A program made the translations under genes and the position numbers. A DNA stretch of 64,000 bases from Taudactylus pleione (taxonomy: Eukaryota > Chordata > Amphibia > Anura > Myobatrachidae): assembly GCA_031769625.1 (NCBI GenBank), contig JAUIMM010000582.1, positions 1,133,501 through 1,197,500 of the forward strand. The letters are read 5' to 3'. How positions within the stretch are numbered: the stretch's first letter is position 1; every line of letters begins with the position of its first letter. The notes beneath the pieces are model-generated. The model saw only the letters and a list, made by a program, of their open reading frames with translations, ran no database searches and had not been told where the DNA came from. This document shows positions 23,231 through 35,302 of this stretch, one piece after another.

Positions 23231-24530
23231 TAGCAGTGGTGTAACTAGGGCAGGGCGAGCGGGGTGAGTGCCCTGGGCGCCGTTGGACCGGCGGCGCGGG
23301 GGGGGGGGGGGGGCGCCGATGGCCACGGTAACGGGCCACCCGCCCTAGTTAGCCAGTGTAGCGCCGACTGCAATGAGTGCTAGGCTTCCAGCGCCGGTCC
23401 TGTGCTGCACAGTTGAGCCCGTTCCCTCCCCCTGAGCGCTTGCCCAATAGCGCTAGGAGGCGGGCTCAGGCTGTGCATAACACACGCATCGCTGTCAGCG
23501 CTGGCGGCGATGCGTGTGTTAAACAGCAGCCAATGAGAGTCAGATAGACTCTCATTGACTGCTGCAGCACCCACTGCAAGAGCCGGACTTCCGTCCAGCT
23601 CCTGCAGAGGGTAATGGGACAGACGTCATGACGTCTGTCCCATAATGCTGAGCGCGCCAGCCCGGGAGGACTGGCGGGCGGCCGCGGGAGCGGCGTCACG
23701 GACCGGAGCAGCAGCAACGTGGATTCAGGTAAGTATATTTTTATACATATATATATTTCTATTTTTTTTTTTTAACCTATCTGCACTACTGGGGGCACAA
23801 CGGGGGAGGGGGTGGCTACTACTGGGGGGACCTCTACTGGGGGTGGGGGCACAACAGGGGAGGGGTGGCTTCTACTGGGGGCACCATTATTGGGAGGACC
23901 TCTACTGGGGGGGGGCTACTACTGGGGGCACTTAATCGGGAGGGGGAACCTCTACTGGGGACTACTACTTGGGGGGGGGGGAACTACCACTGGGGGCATT
24001 ATAAAAGGGGCCTACTACTAGAGGCACTGCACTCGGGGGACCAATACTGGGGGCAATAATAGGAAAGGCCACTACAGGGGGCACTGGATAGGGGGGATCA
24101 CTACTGGGTGCCTGCATAAGGGGCCACTACTTGGAAAACTGCATGGGGGGGGACTACTGCTGGGGGCACTATATAAAGGGCACTGCATAGGGGGGGGACT
24201 ACTACTGGGGGCACCATATAAAGGGCACTGCATAAGGGGATACCGCTACTGGGCGCACTGCATTGTGGGGACTGCTACTGGGGGCACTGCATAAGGGGGA
24301 ACACTACATGCGGCACTGCATTTGGGGGGACCACTACTGGGGATACTGTATAATGGGCACTACTATGGGCCTGCATAAGAGGGACCACAACTGCATACTG
24401 GGGGTACTGTATAAGGGGTACTACTGGGGTTAAGGTGCATATGGATAGGAATGTTCAGTGTGAAAATAAAGGGGTGTGTCATGTTGACACGCCCTATTTT
24501 TAAGTGACCACGCCCATTTTTTTGCCACAT
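23231..24530 (+). mobile_element. Family J copy 2, embedded in the 30-bp satellite
   Basis: Begins GCAGTGGTGTAACTAGGGCA and ends in CCACGCCCATTTTTTTGCC. Order of parts: inverted repeat TAACTAGGGC..CCCTAGTTA spanning a poly-G run; hairpin with arms AACACACGCATCGC (23,479-23,520); hairpin CAATGAGAGTC/GACTCTCATTG containing CCAAT (23,531-23,557); hairpin GAGCCGGAC/GTCCAGCTC; 30-bp palindrome 23,614-23,643 with TGACGTC half-sites; GC-rich stretch; donor consensus CAGGTAAGT at 23,726-23,734; T-rich tract; then a degenerate G-rich CTACTGGGGGCAC array to about 24,440. No protein domain. The flanking satellite is shared with copy 3, so both belong to one tandem duplication. Confidence 0.85.
23614..23643. 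promoter_or_regulatory. 30-bp palindrome with CRE-like half-sites in J copy 2
   Basis: Perfect self-complementary sequence; its left half ends GGGACAGACGTCA and the right half begins TGACGTCTGTCCC. TGACGTCA-like half-sites are CREB/ATF-type. The equivalent is at 25,521-25,550 in copy 3 (perfect) and at 925-956 in copy 1 (imperfect). Binding is inference. Confidence 0.5.
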
Positions 24531-25135
24531 GGTGACATTCCTAGTAACTGTGCTATTAACGGTGACATTCCTAGTAACTGTGCTATTCACGGTGACATTC
24601 CTAGTAACTGTGCTATATATGGTGACATTCCTAGTAACTGTGCTATACACGGTGACATTCTGACATTCTTAGTAACTGTGCTATACACGGTGACATTCTG
24701 ACATTCCTAGTAACTGTGCTATACAGGGTGACATTCCTAGTAACTGTACTATACAAGGTGATATTCCTAGTAACTGTGTTATATACTGTGATATTCCTAG
24801 TAACTGTGCTATACATGGTGACATTCCTAGTAACTGTGCTATACACGGTGATATTCCTAGTAACTGTGCTATACAGGGTGACATTCCTAGTAACTGTACT
24901 ATACAAGGTGATATTCCTAGTAACTGTGCTATACAGGGTGACATTCCTAGTAACTGTATTACACGAGGTGACATTCCTAATAACTGTGCTATACACGGTG
25001 ACATTCCTAATAACTGTGCTATACATGGTGACATTCCTTGTAACTGTGCTATATATGGTGACATTCCTAGTAACTGTACTATAAACGGTGACATTCCTAG
25101 TAACTGTGCTATACATGGTGACATTCTGACATTCT
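24531..25135. repeat. 30-bp satellite between the two J copies
   Basis: About 20 units of the same 30-bp family. Its last 200 bases before 25,136 are almost identical to those before 23,231 (one visible difference, CCTTGTAAC at about 25,037), because both belong to the 1,905-bp duplication. Confidence 0.95.
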
Positions 25136-25654
25136 TAGCAGTGGTGTAACTAGGGCAGGGCGAGCGGGGTGAGTGCCCTGGGCGCCGTTGGACCGGCGAC
25201 GCGCGGGGGGGGGGGGGGGGCGCCGCTGGCCACGGTACCGGGCCACCCGCCCTAGTTAGCCAGTGTAGCGCCGACTGCAATGAGTGCTAGGCTTCCAGCG
25301 CCGGTCCTGTGCTGCACAGTTGAGCCCGTTCCTTCCCCCTGAGCGCTTGCCCAATAGCGCTAGGAGGCGGGCTCAGGCTGTGCATAACACACGCATCGCT
25401 GCCAGCGCTGGCGGCGATGCGTGTGTTAAACAGCAGCCAATGAGAGTCAGATAGACTCTCATTGACTGCTGCAGCACCCACTGCAAGAGCCGGACTTCCG
25501 TCCGGCTCCTGCAGAGGGTAATGGGACAGACGTCATGACGTCTGTCCCATAATGCTGAGCGCGCCAGCCCGGGAGGAATGGCGGGCGGCCGCGGGAGCGG
25601 CGTCACGGACCGGAGCAGCAGCAACGTGGATTCAGGTAAGTATATTTTTATACA

Positions 25655-25687
<33 letters not shown>

Positions 25688-26440
25688 CGTATCTGCACTA
25701 CTGGGGGCACAACGGGGGAGGGGGGTGGCTACTACTGGGGGCACCTCTACTGGGGGTGGGGGCACAACAGGGGAGGGGTGGCTACTACTGGGGGCACCAT
25801 TATTGGGAGGACCTCTACTGGGGGGGGGCTACTACTGGGGGCACTTAATCGGGAGGGGGAACCTCTACTGGGGACTACTACTTGGGGGGGGGACTACCAC
25901 TGGGGGCATTATAAAAGGGGCCTACTACTACAGGCACTGCACTCGGGGGACCAATACTGGGGGCAATAATAGGAAAGGCCACTACAGGGGGCACTGGATA
26001 GGGGGGATCACTACTGGGTGCCTGCATAAGGGGCCACTACTTGGAAAACTGCATGGGGGGGGGGACTACTGCTGGGGGCACTATATAAAGGGCACTGCAT
26101 AGGGGGGGGGACTACTACTGGGGGCACTATATAAAGGGCACTGCATAAGGGGATACCGCTACTGGGCGCACTGCATTGTGGGGACTGCTACTGGGGGCAC
26201 TGCATAAGGGGGAACACTACATGCGGCACTGCATTTGGGGGGACCACTACTGGGGATACTGTATAATGGGCACTACTATGGGCCTGCATAAGAGGGACCA
26301 CAACTGCATACTGGGGGTACTGTATAAGGGGTACTACTGGGGTTAAGGTGCATATGGATAGGAATGTTCAGTGTGAAAATAAAGGGGTGTGTCATGGTGA
26401 CACGCCCCATTTTTAAGTGACCACGCCCATTTTTTGCCAC
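25136..26440 (+). mobile_element. Family J copy 3, tandem duplicate of copy 2
   Basis: Nearly identical to copy 2 at an offset of 1,905 bp. It differs in the poly-G run, a longer TA dinucleotide run (about 25,655-25,676), TGTCAGCGC versus TGCCAGCGC and a few point changes. Donor consensus CAGGTAAGT at 25,633-25,641. In both copies the flanks are TGACATTCTGACATTCT on the left and GGTGACATTCCTAGTAACTG on the right, so the duplication included array on both sides. Confidence 0.9.
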
Positions 26441-29400
26441 ATGGTGACATTCCTAGTAACTGTGCTATTAACGGTGACATTCCTAGTAACTGTGCTGTTC
26501 ACGGTGACATTCCTAGTAACTGTGCTATATATGGTGACATTCCTAGTAACTGTGCTATACACGGTGACATTCTGACATTCTTAGTAACTGTGCTATACAC
26601 GGTGACATTCTGACATTCCTAGTAACTGTGCTATATATGGTGACATTCCTAGTAACTATATTATACGTGGTGACATTCCTAATAACTGTGCTATACAAGG
26701 TGACATTCTTAGTAACTGTGCTATATATGGTGACATTCCTAGTAACTGTGCTATACACGGTGACATTCCTAGTAACTGTATTATACATGGTGACATTCCT
26801 AGTAACTGTGCTATATATGTTGACATTCCTAGTAACTGTGCTATATGGTGACATTCCTAGTAACTGTGCTATATATGGTGACATTCCTAGTAACTGTATT
26901 ATATGTGGTGACATTCCTAATAACTGTGCTGTACACGGTGACATTCTGACATTCTTAGTAACGACATTCCTAGTAACTGTGCTATACACGAGTAGACATC
27001 CCTAGTAACTGTGCTATACACGAGGTGACATTCCTAGTAACTGTATTACACGAGGTGACATTCCTAGTAACTGTACTATATATGGTGACATTCTGACATT
27101 CTTCGTAACGACATTCCTAGTAACTGTGCTATACACGAGTAGACATCCCTAGTAACTGTGCTATACATGAGGTGACATTCCTAGTAACTGTATTATACAC
27201 GAGGTGACATTCCTAGTTACTGTGCTATACACGAGGTGACATTCCTAGTAACTGTACTATACATGGCGACATTCCTAGTAACTGTACTATACAGGGTGAC
27301 ATTCCTAGTAACTGTGCTATACACGAGGTGACATTCCTAGTAACTGTGCTATACATGGTGACATTCCTAGTAACTGTACTATATATGGTGACATTCCTAG
27401 TAACTGTGCTATACACGAGGTGACATTCCTAGTAACTGTGCTATACACGAGGTGACATTCCTAGTAACTGTGCTATACACGAGGTGACATTCCTAGTAAC
27501 TGTACTATATATGGTGACATTCCTAGTAACTGTATTATACATGGTGACATTCCTAGGAACTGTACTATACATGGTGACATTCCTAGTAACTGTATTATAC
27601 ATGGTGACATTCCTAGTAACTGTGCTATATGGAGTGACATTCCTAGTAACTGTGCTATACACGAGGTGACATTCCTAGTAACTGTACTATACAGGGTGAC
27701 ATTCCTAGTAACTGTACTATACAGGGTGACATTCCTAGTAACTGTACTATACACGAGGTGACATTCCTAGTAACTGTGCTATACATGGTGACATTCCTAG
27801 TAACTGTACTATACATGGTGACATTCCTAGTAACTGTGCTATACATGAGGTGACATTCCTAGTAACTGTGCTATACACGAGGTGACATTCCTAGTAACTG
27901 TACTATATATGGTGACATTCCTAGTAACTGTATTATACATGGTGACATTCCTAGGAACTGTACTATACATGGTGACATTCCTAGTAACTGTATTATACAT
28001 GGTGACATTCCTAGTAACTGTGCTATACAGAGTGACATTCCTAGTAACTGTATTATACATGGTGACATTCCTAGGAACTGTACTATACATGGTGACATTC
28101 CTAGTAACTGTATTATACATGGTGACATTCCTAGGAACTGTGCTATACAGAGTGACATTCCTAGTAACTGTGCTATACACAAGGTGACATTCCTAGTAAC
28201 TGTACTATACAGGGTGACATTCCTAGTAACTGTACTATACAGGGTGACATTCCTAGTAACTGTACTATACACGAGGTGACATTCCTAGTAACTGTGCTAT
28301 ACATGGTGACATTCCTAGTAACTGTACTATATATGGTGACATTCCTAGTAACTGTGCTATACACGAGGTGACATTCCTAGTAACTGTGCTATACACGAGG
28401 TGACATTCCTAGTAACTGTACTATATATGGTGACATTCCTAGTAACTGTATTATACATGGTGACATTCCTAGGAACTGTACTATACATGGTGACATTCCT
28501 AGTAACTGTATTATACATGGTGACATTCCTAGTAACTGTGCTATACAGAGTGACATTCCTAGTAACTGTGCTATACACGAGGTGACATTCCTAGTAACTG
28601 TACTATACATGGCGACATTCCTAGTAACTGTACTATACAGGGTGACATTCCTAGTAACTGTGCTATACACGAGGTGACATTCCTAGTAACTGTGCTATAC
28701 ATGGTGACATTCCTAGTAACTGTACTATATATGGTGACATTCCTAGTAACTGTGCTATACACGAGGTGACATTCCTAGTAACTGTGCTATACACGAGGTG
28801 ACATTCCTAGTAACTGTGCTATACACGAGGTGACATTCCTAGTAACTGTGCTATACACAAGGTGACATTCCTAGTAACTGTACTATATATGGTGACATTC
28901 CTAGTAACTGTATTATACATGGTGACATTCCTAGTAACTGTGCTATACACGAGGTGACATTCCTAGTAACTGTACTATACAGGGTGACATTCCTAGTAAC
29001 TGTACTATACAGGGTGACATTCCTAGTAACTGTACTATACACGAGGTGACATTCCTAGTAACTGTGCTATACATGGTGACATTCCTAGTAACTGTACTAT
29101 ACATGGTGACATTCCTAGTAACTGTGCTATACACGAGGTGACATTCCTAGTAACTGTGCTATACACGAGGTGACATTCCTAGTAACTGTACTATATATGG
29201 TGACATTCCTAGTAACTGTATTATACATGGTGACATTCCTAGGAACTGTACTATACATGGTGACATTCCTAGTAACTGTATTATACATGGTGACATTCCT
29301 AGGAACTGTACTATACATGGTGACATTCCTAGTAACTGTATTATACATGGTGACATTCCTAGTAACTGTGCTATACAGAGTGACATTCCTAGTAACTGTA

Positions 29401-30702
29401 TTATACATGGTGACATTCCTAGGAACTGTACTATACATGGTGACATTCCTAGTAACTGTATTATACATGGTGACATTCCTAGTAACTGTGCTATACAGAG
29501 TGACATTCCTAGTAACTGTGCTATACACAAGGTGACATTCCTAGTAACTGTACTATACAGGGTGACATTCCTAGTAACTGTACTATACAGGGTGACATTC
29601 CTAGTAACTGTACTATACACGAGGTGACATTCCTAGTAACTGTGCTATACATGGTGACATTCCTAGTAACTGTACTATATATGGTGACATTCCTAGTAAC
29701 TGTGCTATACACGAGGTGACATTCCTAGTAACTGTGCTATACACAAGGTGACATTCCTAGTAACTGTACTATATATGGTGACATTCCTAGTAACTGTATT
29801 ATACATGGTGACATTCCTAGGAACTGTACTATACATGGTGACATTCCTAGTAACTGTATTATACATGGTGACATTCCTAGTAACTGTGCTATACAGAGTG
29901 ACATTTCTAGTAACTGTGCTATACACGAGGTGACATTCCTAGTAACTGTACTATACATGGCGACATTCCTAGTAACTGTACTATACAGGGTGACATTCCT
30001 AGTAACTGTGCAATACACGAGGTGACATTCCTAGTAACTGTGCTATACATGGTGACATTCCTAGTAACTGTACTATATATGGTGACATTCCTAGTAACTG
30101 TGCTATACACGAGGTGACATTCCTAGTAACTGTGCTATACACGAGGTGACATTCCTAGTAACTGTGCTATACACGAGGTGACATTCCTAGTAACTGTACT
30201 ATATATGGTGACATTCCTAGTAACTGTATTATACATGGTGACATTCCTAGGAACTGTACTATACATGGTGACATTCCTAGTAACTGTATTATACATGGTG
30301 ACATTCCTAGTAACTGTGCTATACAGAGTGACATTCCTAGTAACTGTGCTATACACGATGTGACATTCCTAGTAACTGTACTATACAGGGTGACATTCCT
30401 AGTAACTGTACTATACAGGGTGACATTCCTAGTAACTGTACTATATATGGTGATATTCCTAGTAACTGTACTATACATGGTGACATTCCTAGTAACTGTA
30501 CTATACATGGTGAAATTCTTAGTAACTGTATTATACATGGTGACATTCCTAGAAACTGTATTATACATGGTGACATTCCTAGTAACTGTGTTATACAGGG
30601 TGACATTCCTAGTAACTGTGCTATACACGAGGTGACATTCCTAGTAACTGTATTATACATGGTGACATTCCTAGTAACTGTACTATACAGGGTGACATTC
30701 CT
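26441..30702. repeat. 30-bp satellite, block III, about 140 copies
   Basis: Same unit as block I, with frequent 32-bp variants ending CACGAGGTGAC and a marker unit CCTAGGAACTG. A multi-unit block beginning CACGAGGTGACATTCC and running through a TATATATGG unit, an ATTATACATGG unit and the CCTAGGAACTG marker starts near 27,478, 27,876, 28,394, 29,164, 29,742 and 30,172. The higher-order period is therefore irregular (about 400-770 bp). Long overlapping frames on both strands are by-products. The array ends at about 30,702 against a truncated family A element. Confidence 0.97.
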
Positions 30703-30705
30703 AAG

Positions 30706-30896
30706 GTAACGCCTGCATTTGCCTAACCACCCCCCCTCAATCAACATAGACAGCCGCCCCGTCTTATAGCAAGAGCCGGAGCGACTGAACTTCAATCGCT
30801 CGCGCATGCGTACGCAGGAGGCGGCGCATGCACAGGGGGCAAACATCGACCCGCTTGCGAGCGCTGTGCGCTTGCGAGCGGGTCTGAATCAGCCCC
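30706..30896 (-). mobile_element. Family A copy 4, truncated, minus orientation
   Basis: The outer end is at the right: TCTGAATCAGCCCC, followed by TTA (30,897-30,899). On the complement it reproduces the first part of family A: hairpin with arms GACCCGCT/AGCGGGTC, a GCGCATGC hairpin, GAAGTTCAGTCGCT, GACGGGGCGGCTGTC, then GGCGTTACC, and there the match ends at the satellite boundary. Hairpins 6-12 are missing. Confidence 0.75.
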
Positions 30897-30899
30897 TTA

Positions 30900-31535
30900 G
30901 TTTCCCACCAACTGCAGACTGCCCCCTGTAGTACCCAAAGATCCTGCATGACAGGAAAGGTATACAATCATTTTCTGCACCCAGTGGGGTTTCTGGGCAA
31001 CAGGAACCCCCAAGGGTGCCCTAGTAAAACTTTATTATAAAGCCAAATACACATGAAACAACTGGAGTGCTTATACATGACTATGTCCTTCAGCTCTCTG
31101 AAACTCTTCTGCAGCAGGATGCCATATGAGGAGGAGTTTCTCTAACAACAAACACAGACTGACAGCTTGCCAGACATGATTTGCAGATATGCTCTGTGTA
31201 TATAGCAGGTTCATGCACTGGGGAGGGTCCAGTGATGTCACAGCAGCTATCCTCACTGAAATTCCAGTCCCGTAATACCAAATCCAATAAAGACACTGGG
31301 CTGGATGCATCCCGCCACTCATCGCATACATGCTGGCATTTATAACGCTGTTATGCATGAACAAAATCGCAGGGGACAGCTCTCCTGATAAGAAGTTTAT
31401 GATCCAGAAGTCCCTCGTGTCCATCTGCGCATGCACAGAATGACGTGCGTGCCGCGGGTGATACTGGGATCCCTCTCACAGCACTTTATGGAAAGAAGCC
31501 CATGGCCTTCTATTGGGTAGCGCCATTGAAAGAAA
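30900..31535. other. No gene recognised
   Basis: Unique-looking sequence between family A copy 4 and the 20-bp array. Minus-strand frames near 31,071-31,436 show no domain. Confidence 0.4.
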
Positions 31536-33560
31536 GTACTCTAACAATGGGGAAAGTACCCTTACAATGGGGAAAGTACCCTTACAATGGGGAAAGTTAC
31601 CCTTACAATGGGGAAAGTACCCTTACAATGGGGAAAGTACACTTACAATGGGGAAAGCACCCTTACAATGGGGAAAGCACCCTTACAATGGGGACAGTAC
31701 CCTTACAATGGGGACAGTACCCTTACAATGGGGACAGTACCCTTACAATGGGGACAGTACCCTTACAATGGGGACAGGACTCTTACAATGGGGAAAGGTA
31801 CCCTTACAATGGGGAAAGGTACCCTTACAATGGGGACAGGAACCCTTACAATGGGGACAGGAACCCTTACAATGGGGACAGGAACCCTTACAATGGGGAC
31901 AGGAACCCTTACAATGGGGACAGGAACCCTTACAATGGGGACAGGACCCTTACAATGAGGAAAGTTCCCTTACAATGGGGAAAGTTCCCTTACAATGGGG
32001 AAAGTTCCCTTACAATGGGGAAAGTACCCTTACAATGGGGAAAGTACCCTTACAATGGGGAAAGTACTCTTACAATGGGGAAAGTACTCTTACAATGGGG
32101 AAAGTACCCTTACAATGGGGAAAGTACCCTTACAATGGGGAAAGTTACCCTTACAATGGGGAAAGTACCCTTACAATGGGGAAAGTTACCCTTACAATGG
32201 GGAAAGTACCCTTACAATGGGGAAAGTACACTTACAATGGGGAAAGCACCCTTACAATGGGGACAGTACCCTTACAATGGGGACAGTACCCTTACAATGG
32301 GGACAGTACCCTTACAATGGGGACAGGAACCCTTACAATGGGGACAGGACCCTTACAATGGGGACAGGAACCCTTACAATGGGGACAGGACCCTTACAAT
32401 GAGGAAAGTTCCCTTACAATGGGGAAAGTTCCCTTACAATGGGGAAAGTACCCTTACAATGGGGAAAGTACCCTTACAATGGGGAAAGTACTCTTACAAT
32501 GGGGAAAGTACCCTTACAATGGGGAAAGTACCCTTACAATGGGGAAAGTACCCTTACAATGGGGAAAGTTACCCTTACAATGGGGAAATGTACCCTTACA
32601 ATGGGGAAATGTACCCTTACAATGGGGAAAGTACTCTTACAATGGGGAAAAGTACTCTTACAATGGGGAAAAGTACTCTTACAATGGGGAAAAGTACTCT
32701 TACAATGGGGAAATGTACCCTTACAATGGGGAAAGTACTCTTACAATGGGGAAAGTACTCTTACAATGGGGAAAGTACTCTTACAATGGGGAAATGTACC
32801 CTTACAATGGGGAAATGTACCCTTACAATGGGGAAATGTACCCTTACAATGGGGAAAAGTACCCTTACAATGGGGAAAAGTACTCTTACAATGGGGAAAT
32901 GTCCCCTTACAATGGGGAAAGTAATCTTACAATGGGGAAATGTACCCTTACAATGGGGAAAAGTACCCTTACAATGGGGAAAAGTACCCTTACAATGGGG
33001 AAAGTACCCTTACAATGGGGAAAGTACCCTTACAATGGGGAAAAGTACCCTTACAATGGGGAAAAGTACCCTTACAATGGGGAAAAGTACTCTTACAATG
33101 GGGAAATGTACCCTTACAATGGGGAAAGTACTCTTACAATGGGGAAATGTACCCTTACAATGGGGAAAAGTACCCTTACAATGGGGAAAAGTACTCTTAC
33201 AATGGGGAAAAGTACCCTTACAATGGGGAAAGTACCCTTACAATGGGGAAAGTACTCTTACAATGGGGAAATGTACCCTTACAATGGGGAAAAGTACCCT
33301 TACAATGGGGAAAGTACTCTTACAATGGGGAAATGTACCCTTACAATGGGGAAATGTACCCTTACAATGGGGAAAAGTACTCTTACAATGGGGAAATGTA
33401 CCCTTACAATGGGGAAAGTACTCTTACAATGGGGAAATGTACCCTTACAATGGGGAAAAGTACCCTTACAATGGGGAAAAGTACTCTTACAATGGGGAAA
33501 AGTACCCTTACAATGGGGAAAGTACCCTTACAATGGGGAAAGTACTCCTACAGTGGGGGA
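31536..33560. repeat. 20-bp satellite, about 100 copies, stop-free in three frames
   Basis: Unit TTACAATGGGGAAAGTACCC, with 19-22-bp variants (GGGGACAGTACCC, GGGGACAGGAACCC, GGGGAAATGTACCC, GGGGAAAAGTACCC). Variants are clustered into runs, and the run order GACAGTAC then GACAGGAAC then GAGGAAAGTTCC occurs twice (31,690-31,970 and 32,260-32,420), a partial higher-order duplication. None of the three forward frames of the unit contains a stop, so overlapping frames of about 710 codons span the array (31,445-33,580 and 31,513-33,645). Each cycles through the peptides TLTMGK, PLQWGK and YPYNGES. No start context, splice signal or codon constraint supports a gene. Confidence 0.97.
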
Positions 33561-34362
33561 CGATGACAAGGAGGATGTGAGACACCCTTTAGTCATATTG
33601 TTTTTCAATAAAATATTCAAATATATGTTTAAAAACGCGTTCTGAACATAATTAAACAAATACAAATTAAATAATAAAAATAATATACAATAAAATAAAA
33701 ACTTATGAGCGTTTTTTTTTTTTTGGGGGGGGGGGGGAAATTTAGCCAGTAGAGCGGTTAATTAATGTAGGATACGTGCAGGTAAAGCTTCCAATGTTTT
33801 GTTGTAGTAAATCAGACAGATTAGGTTAAAGGGCTCGATCAATAACCGTGTGCGGACGGCTCCCATTAGTCAATGCATACTCCCAGGAAAATCAATGTAT
33901 TCCTAAACGGTGAGTGCAGAGCAGGAGATAAACCCTTCAGATAATACCGACAGATATTGGGTGGACGTGGTCATAAGGTCACCCAGTAAGATGGCCGAAA
34001 ATTTAGCAAAGTTCGACAACAGTCATTACCCTAAATATCACTGGCACCTAATCATCCCTACAGGACTCCGTCACTTGGACAGCAGAAGAAAATGACCAGA
34101 GCAGAGCACTGAACGATTGTTAAGGAAAGTTGTGTATCATTAAGTGATTCCAGGTATCCGAGCAAAATTACTGGGACAAAAAACAATATTCAATTTATTT
34201 CAGTCATATAATACATTTTAAAATTAAGCCATTTGCTCGACATCACAAATAAAATCCATATTGTGCTATAAACTTCGGTTTACCTGGATTTAATGAGATT
34301 TGATATCAATTGTATATAATGTGACAACACAGCGGCCGCCTGATCAGAATTCTTTAGTGCAC
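33561..34362. other. AT-rich stretch with T13-G13 homopolymer junction
   Basis: Holds an AATAAA at 33,607, an A/T-rich segment to 33,710 and a run of about 13 T followed directly by about 13 G (33,712-33,737). The rest looks unique; no gene supported. Confidence 0.5.
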
Positions 34363-34365
34363 TCT

Positions 34366-34827
34366 GGGCTTGATTCAGAGCCGCTCGCGACCACACAACG
34401 CTCACAAGCGGCTCAATGTTTGGCCACTGCACATGCGCCGCGTCCAGTGTGCGCATGCGCGAGCGGCAGAACTTCAGTCGCTACGGGGCTCGCTACAAGA
34501 CGGGGCGGCTGTCGATGGTGAGTGACAGCTCGCCCCGTTTTGTAGGCGGGTAGGGGGGGTGGCTGCACAAATGAAGGCGTTCCCTTAGGAACGCCTGGCA
34601 TTTTTGGGAGGACCTACTGACATCACTACTGATGTCAGCAGTGGACTTCCTGCTCTATTAGATCAGGAAGTCAACTCGATGGTCACGATAATCGCGACGG
34701 TCTCCAGGCCGCTCGCACAAGCTGTGGGAGGTTTCCCACAGCTTTGCGAGCGACAGGAGATTAAAAAAAAAAACGCCCACAGACCCTGAGAGCTGCCTGC
34801 GGCAGCGAGCGGGGCTGAATCAGGGCC
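34366..34827 (+). mobile_element. Family A copy 2, 462 bp, TSD TCT
   Basis: Ends GGGCTTGATTCAGAG and CTGAATCAGGGCC, flanked by TCT at 34,363-34,365 and 34,828-34,830. It carries the same hairpin order as copy 1: 34,378-34,414 (GAGCCGCT/AGCGGCTC); a GCGCATGCGC pair; 34,502-34,536; 34,576-34,595; palindrome-like 34,618-34,637; 34,644-34,672 (GACTTCCTG/CAGGAAGTC); 34,678-34,702 (weak); 34,710-34,752 (19-bp arms with one bulge). Hairpin 8 of copy 1 is absent. Non-coding. Confidence 0.85.
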
Positions 34828-34830
34828 TCT

Positions 34831-35302
34831 GTGTGCTGATTATTCTTTATTCTCTATATTTCATTAAATAAAAAATCTATTTTTATTCCGTGCTAGGCCC
34901 TTTCTGTCACAGTGAGTAGCAATTTAATTACATATGGTCCCAGCATTTTCAGCCCTAGTTGCATATATTAAAATAGATTTTCATCTAATTCCTTATATCT
35001 CAAGGATTCAGATGACCTGAGACAGAGGAAATATAATAAAATCATGTTTTCGCTAAATGCTGACACAACATTCGCCAGCTACTGTATACACACCACAAGG
35101 TGCAACAACAATACAACAATGCATTCGCCTAACAATGGTCACATGGGATGTCATTGTAAAGATATAAACCATAGGAGATGTTTACAATATATACGTTGCC
35201 TGGGGATATAGGAAATATGCTGATAGCAGTTTTTGAATTAACCCTATAAGCTCAGGACCGATAAGCTACCGCTGGCTGGGTCCTTCAAATTCCAGGAACT
35301 CA
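34831..35302. other. No gene recognised
   Basis: Unique-looking AT-rich sequence; nothing supported. Confidence 0.4.

Noticed and set aside
31536..33560. NF-kB-like sites in each GGGGAAAGTACC unit
   Set aside because: The match to the binding consensus is poor and repeated only because the unit is repeated.
31445..33645. Overlapping plus-strand frames of about 710 codons
   Set aside because: They follow from a 20-bp unit without stops; three frames are equally open, and no start context, splice site or codon bias distinguishes one.
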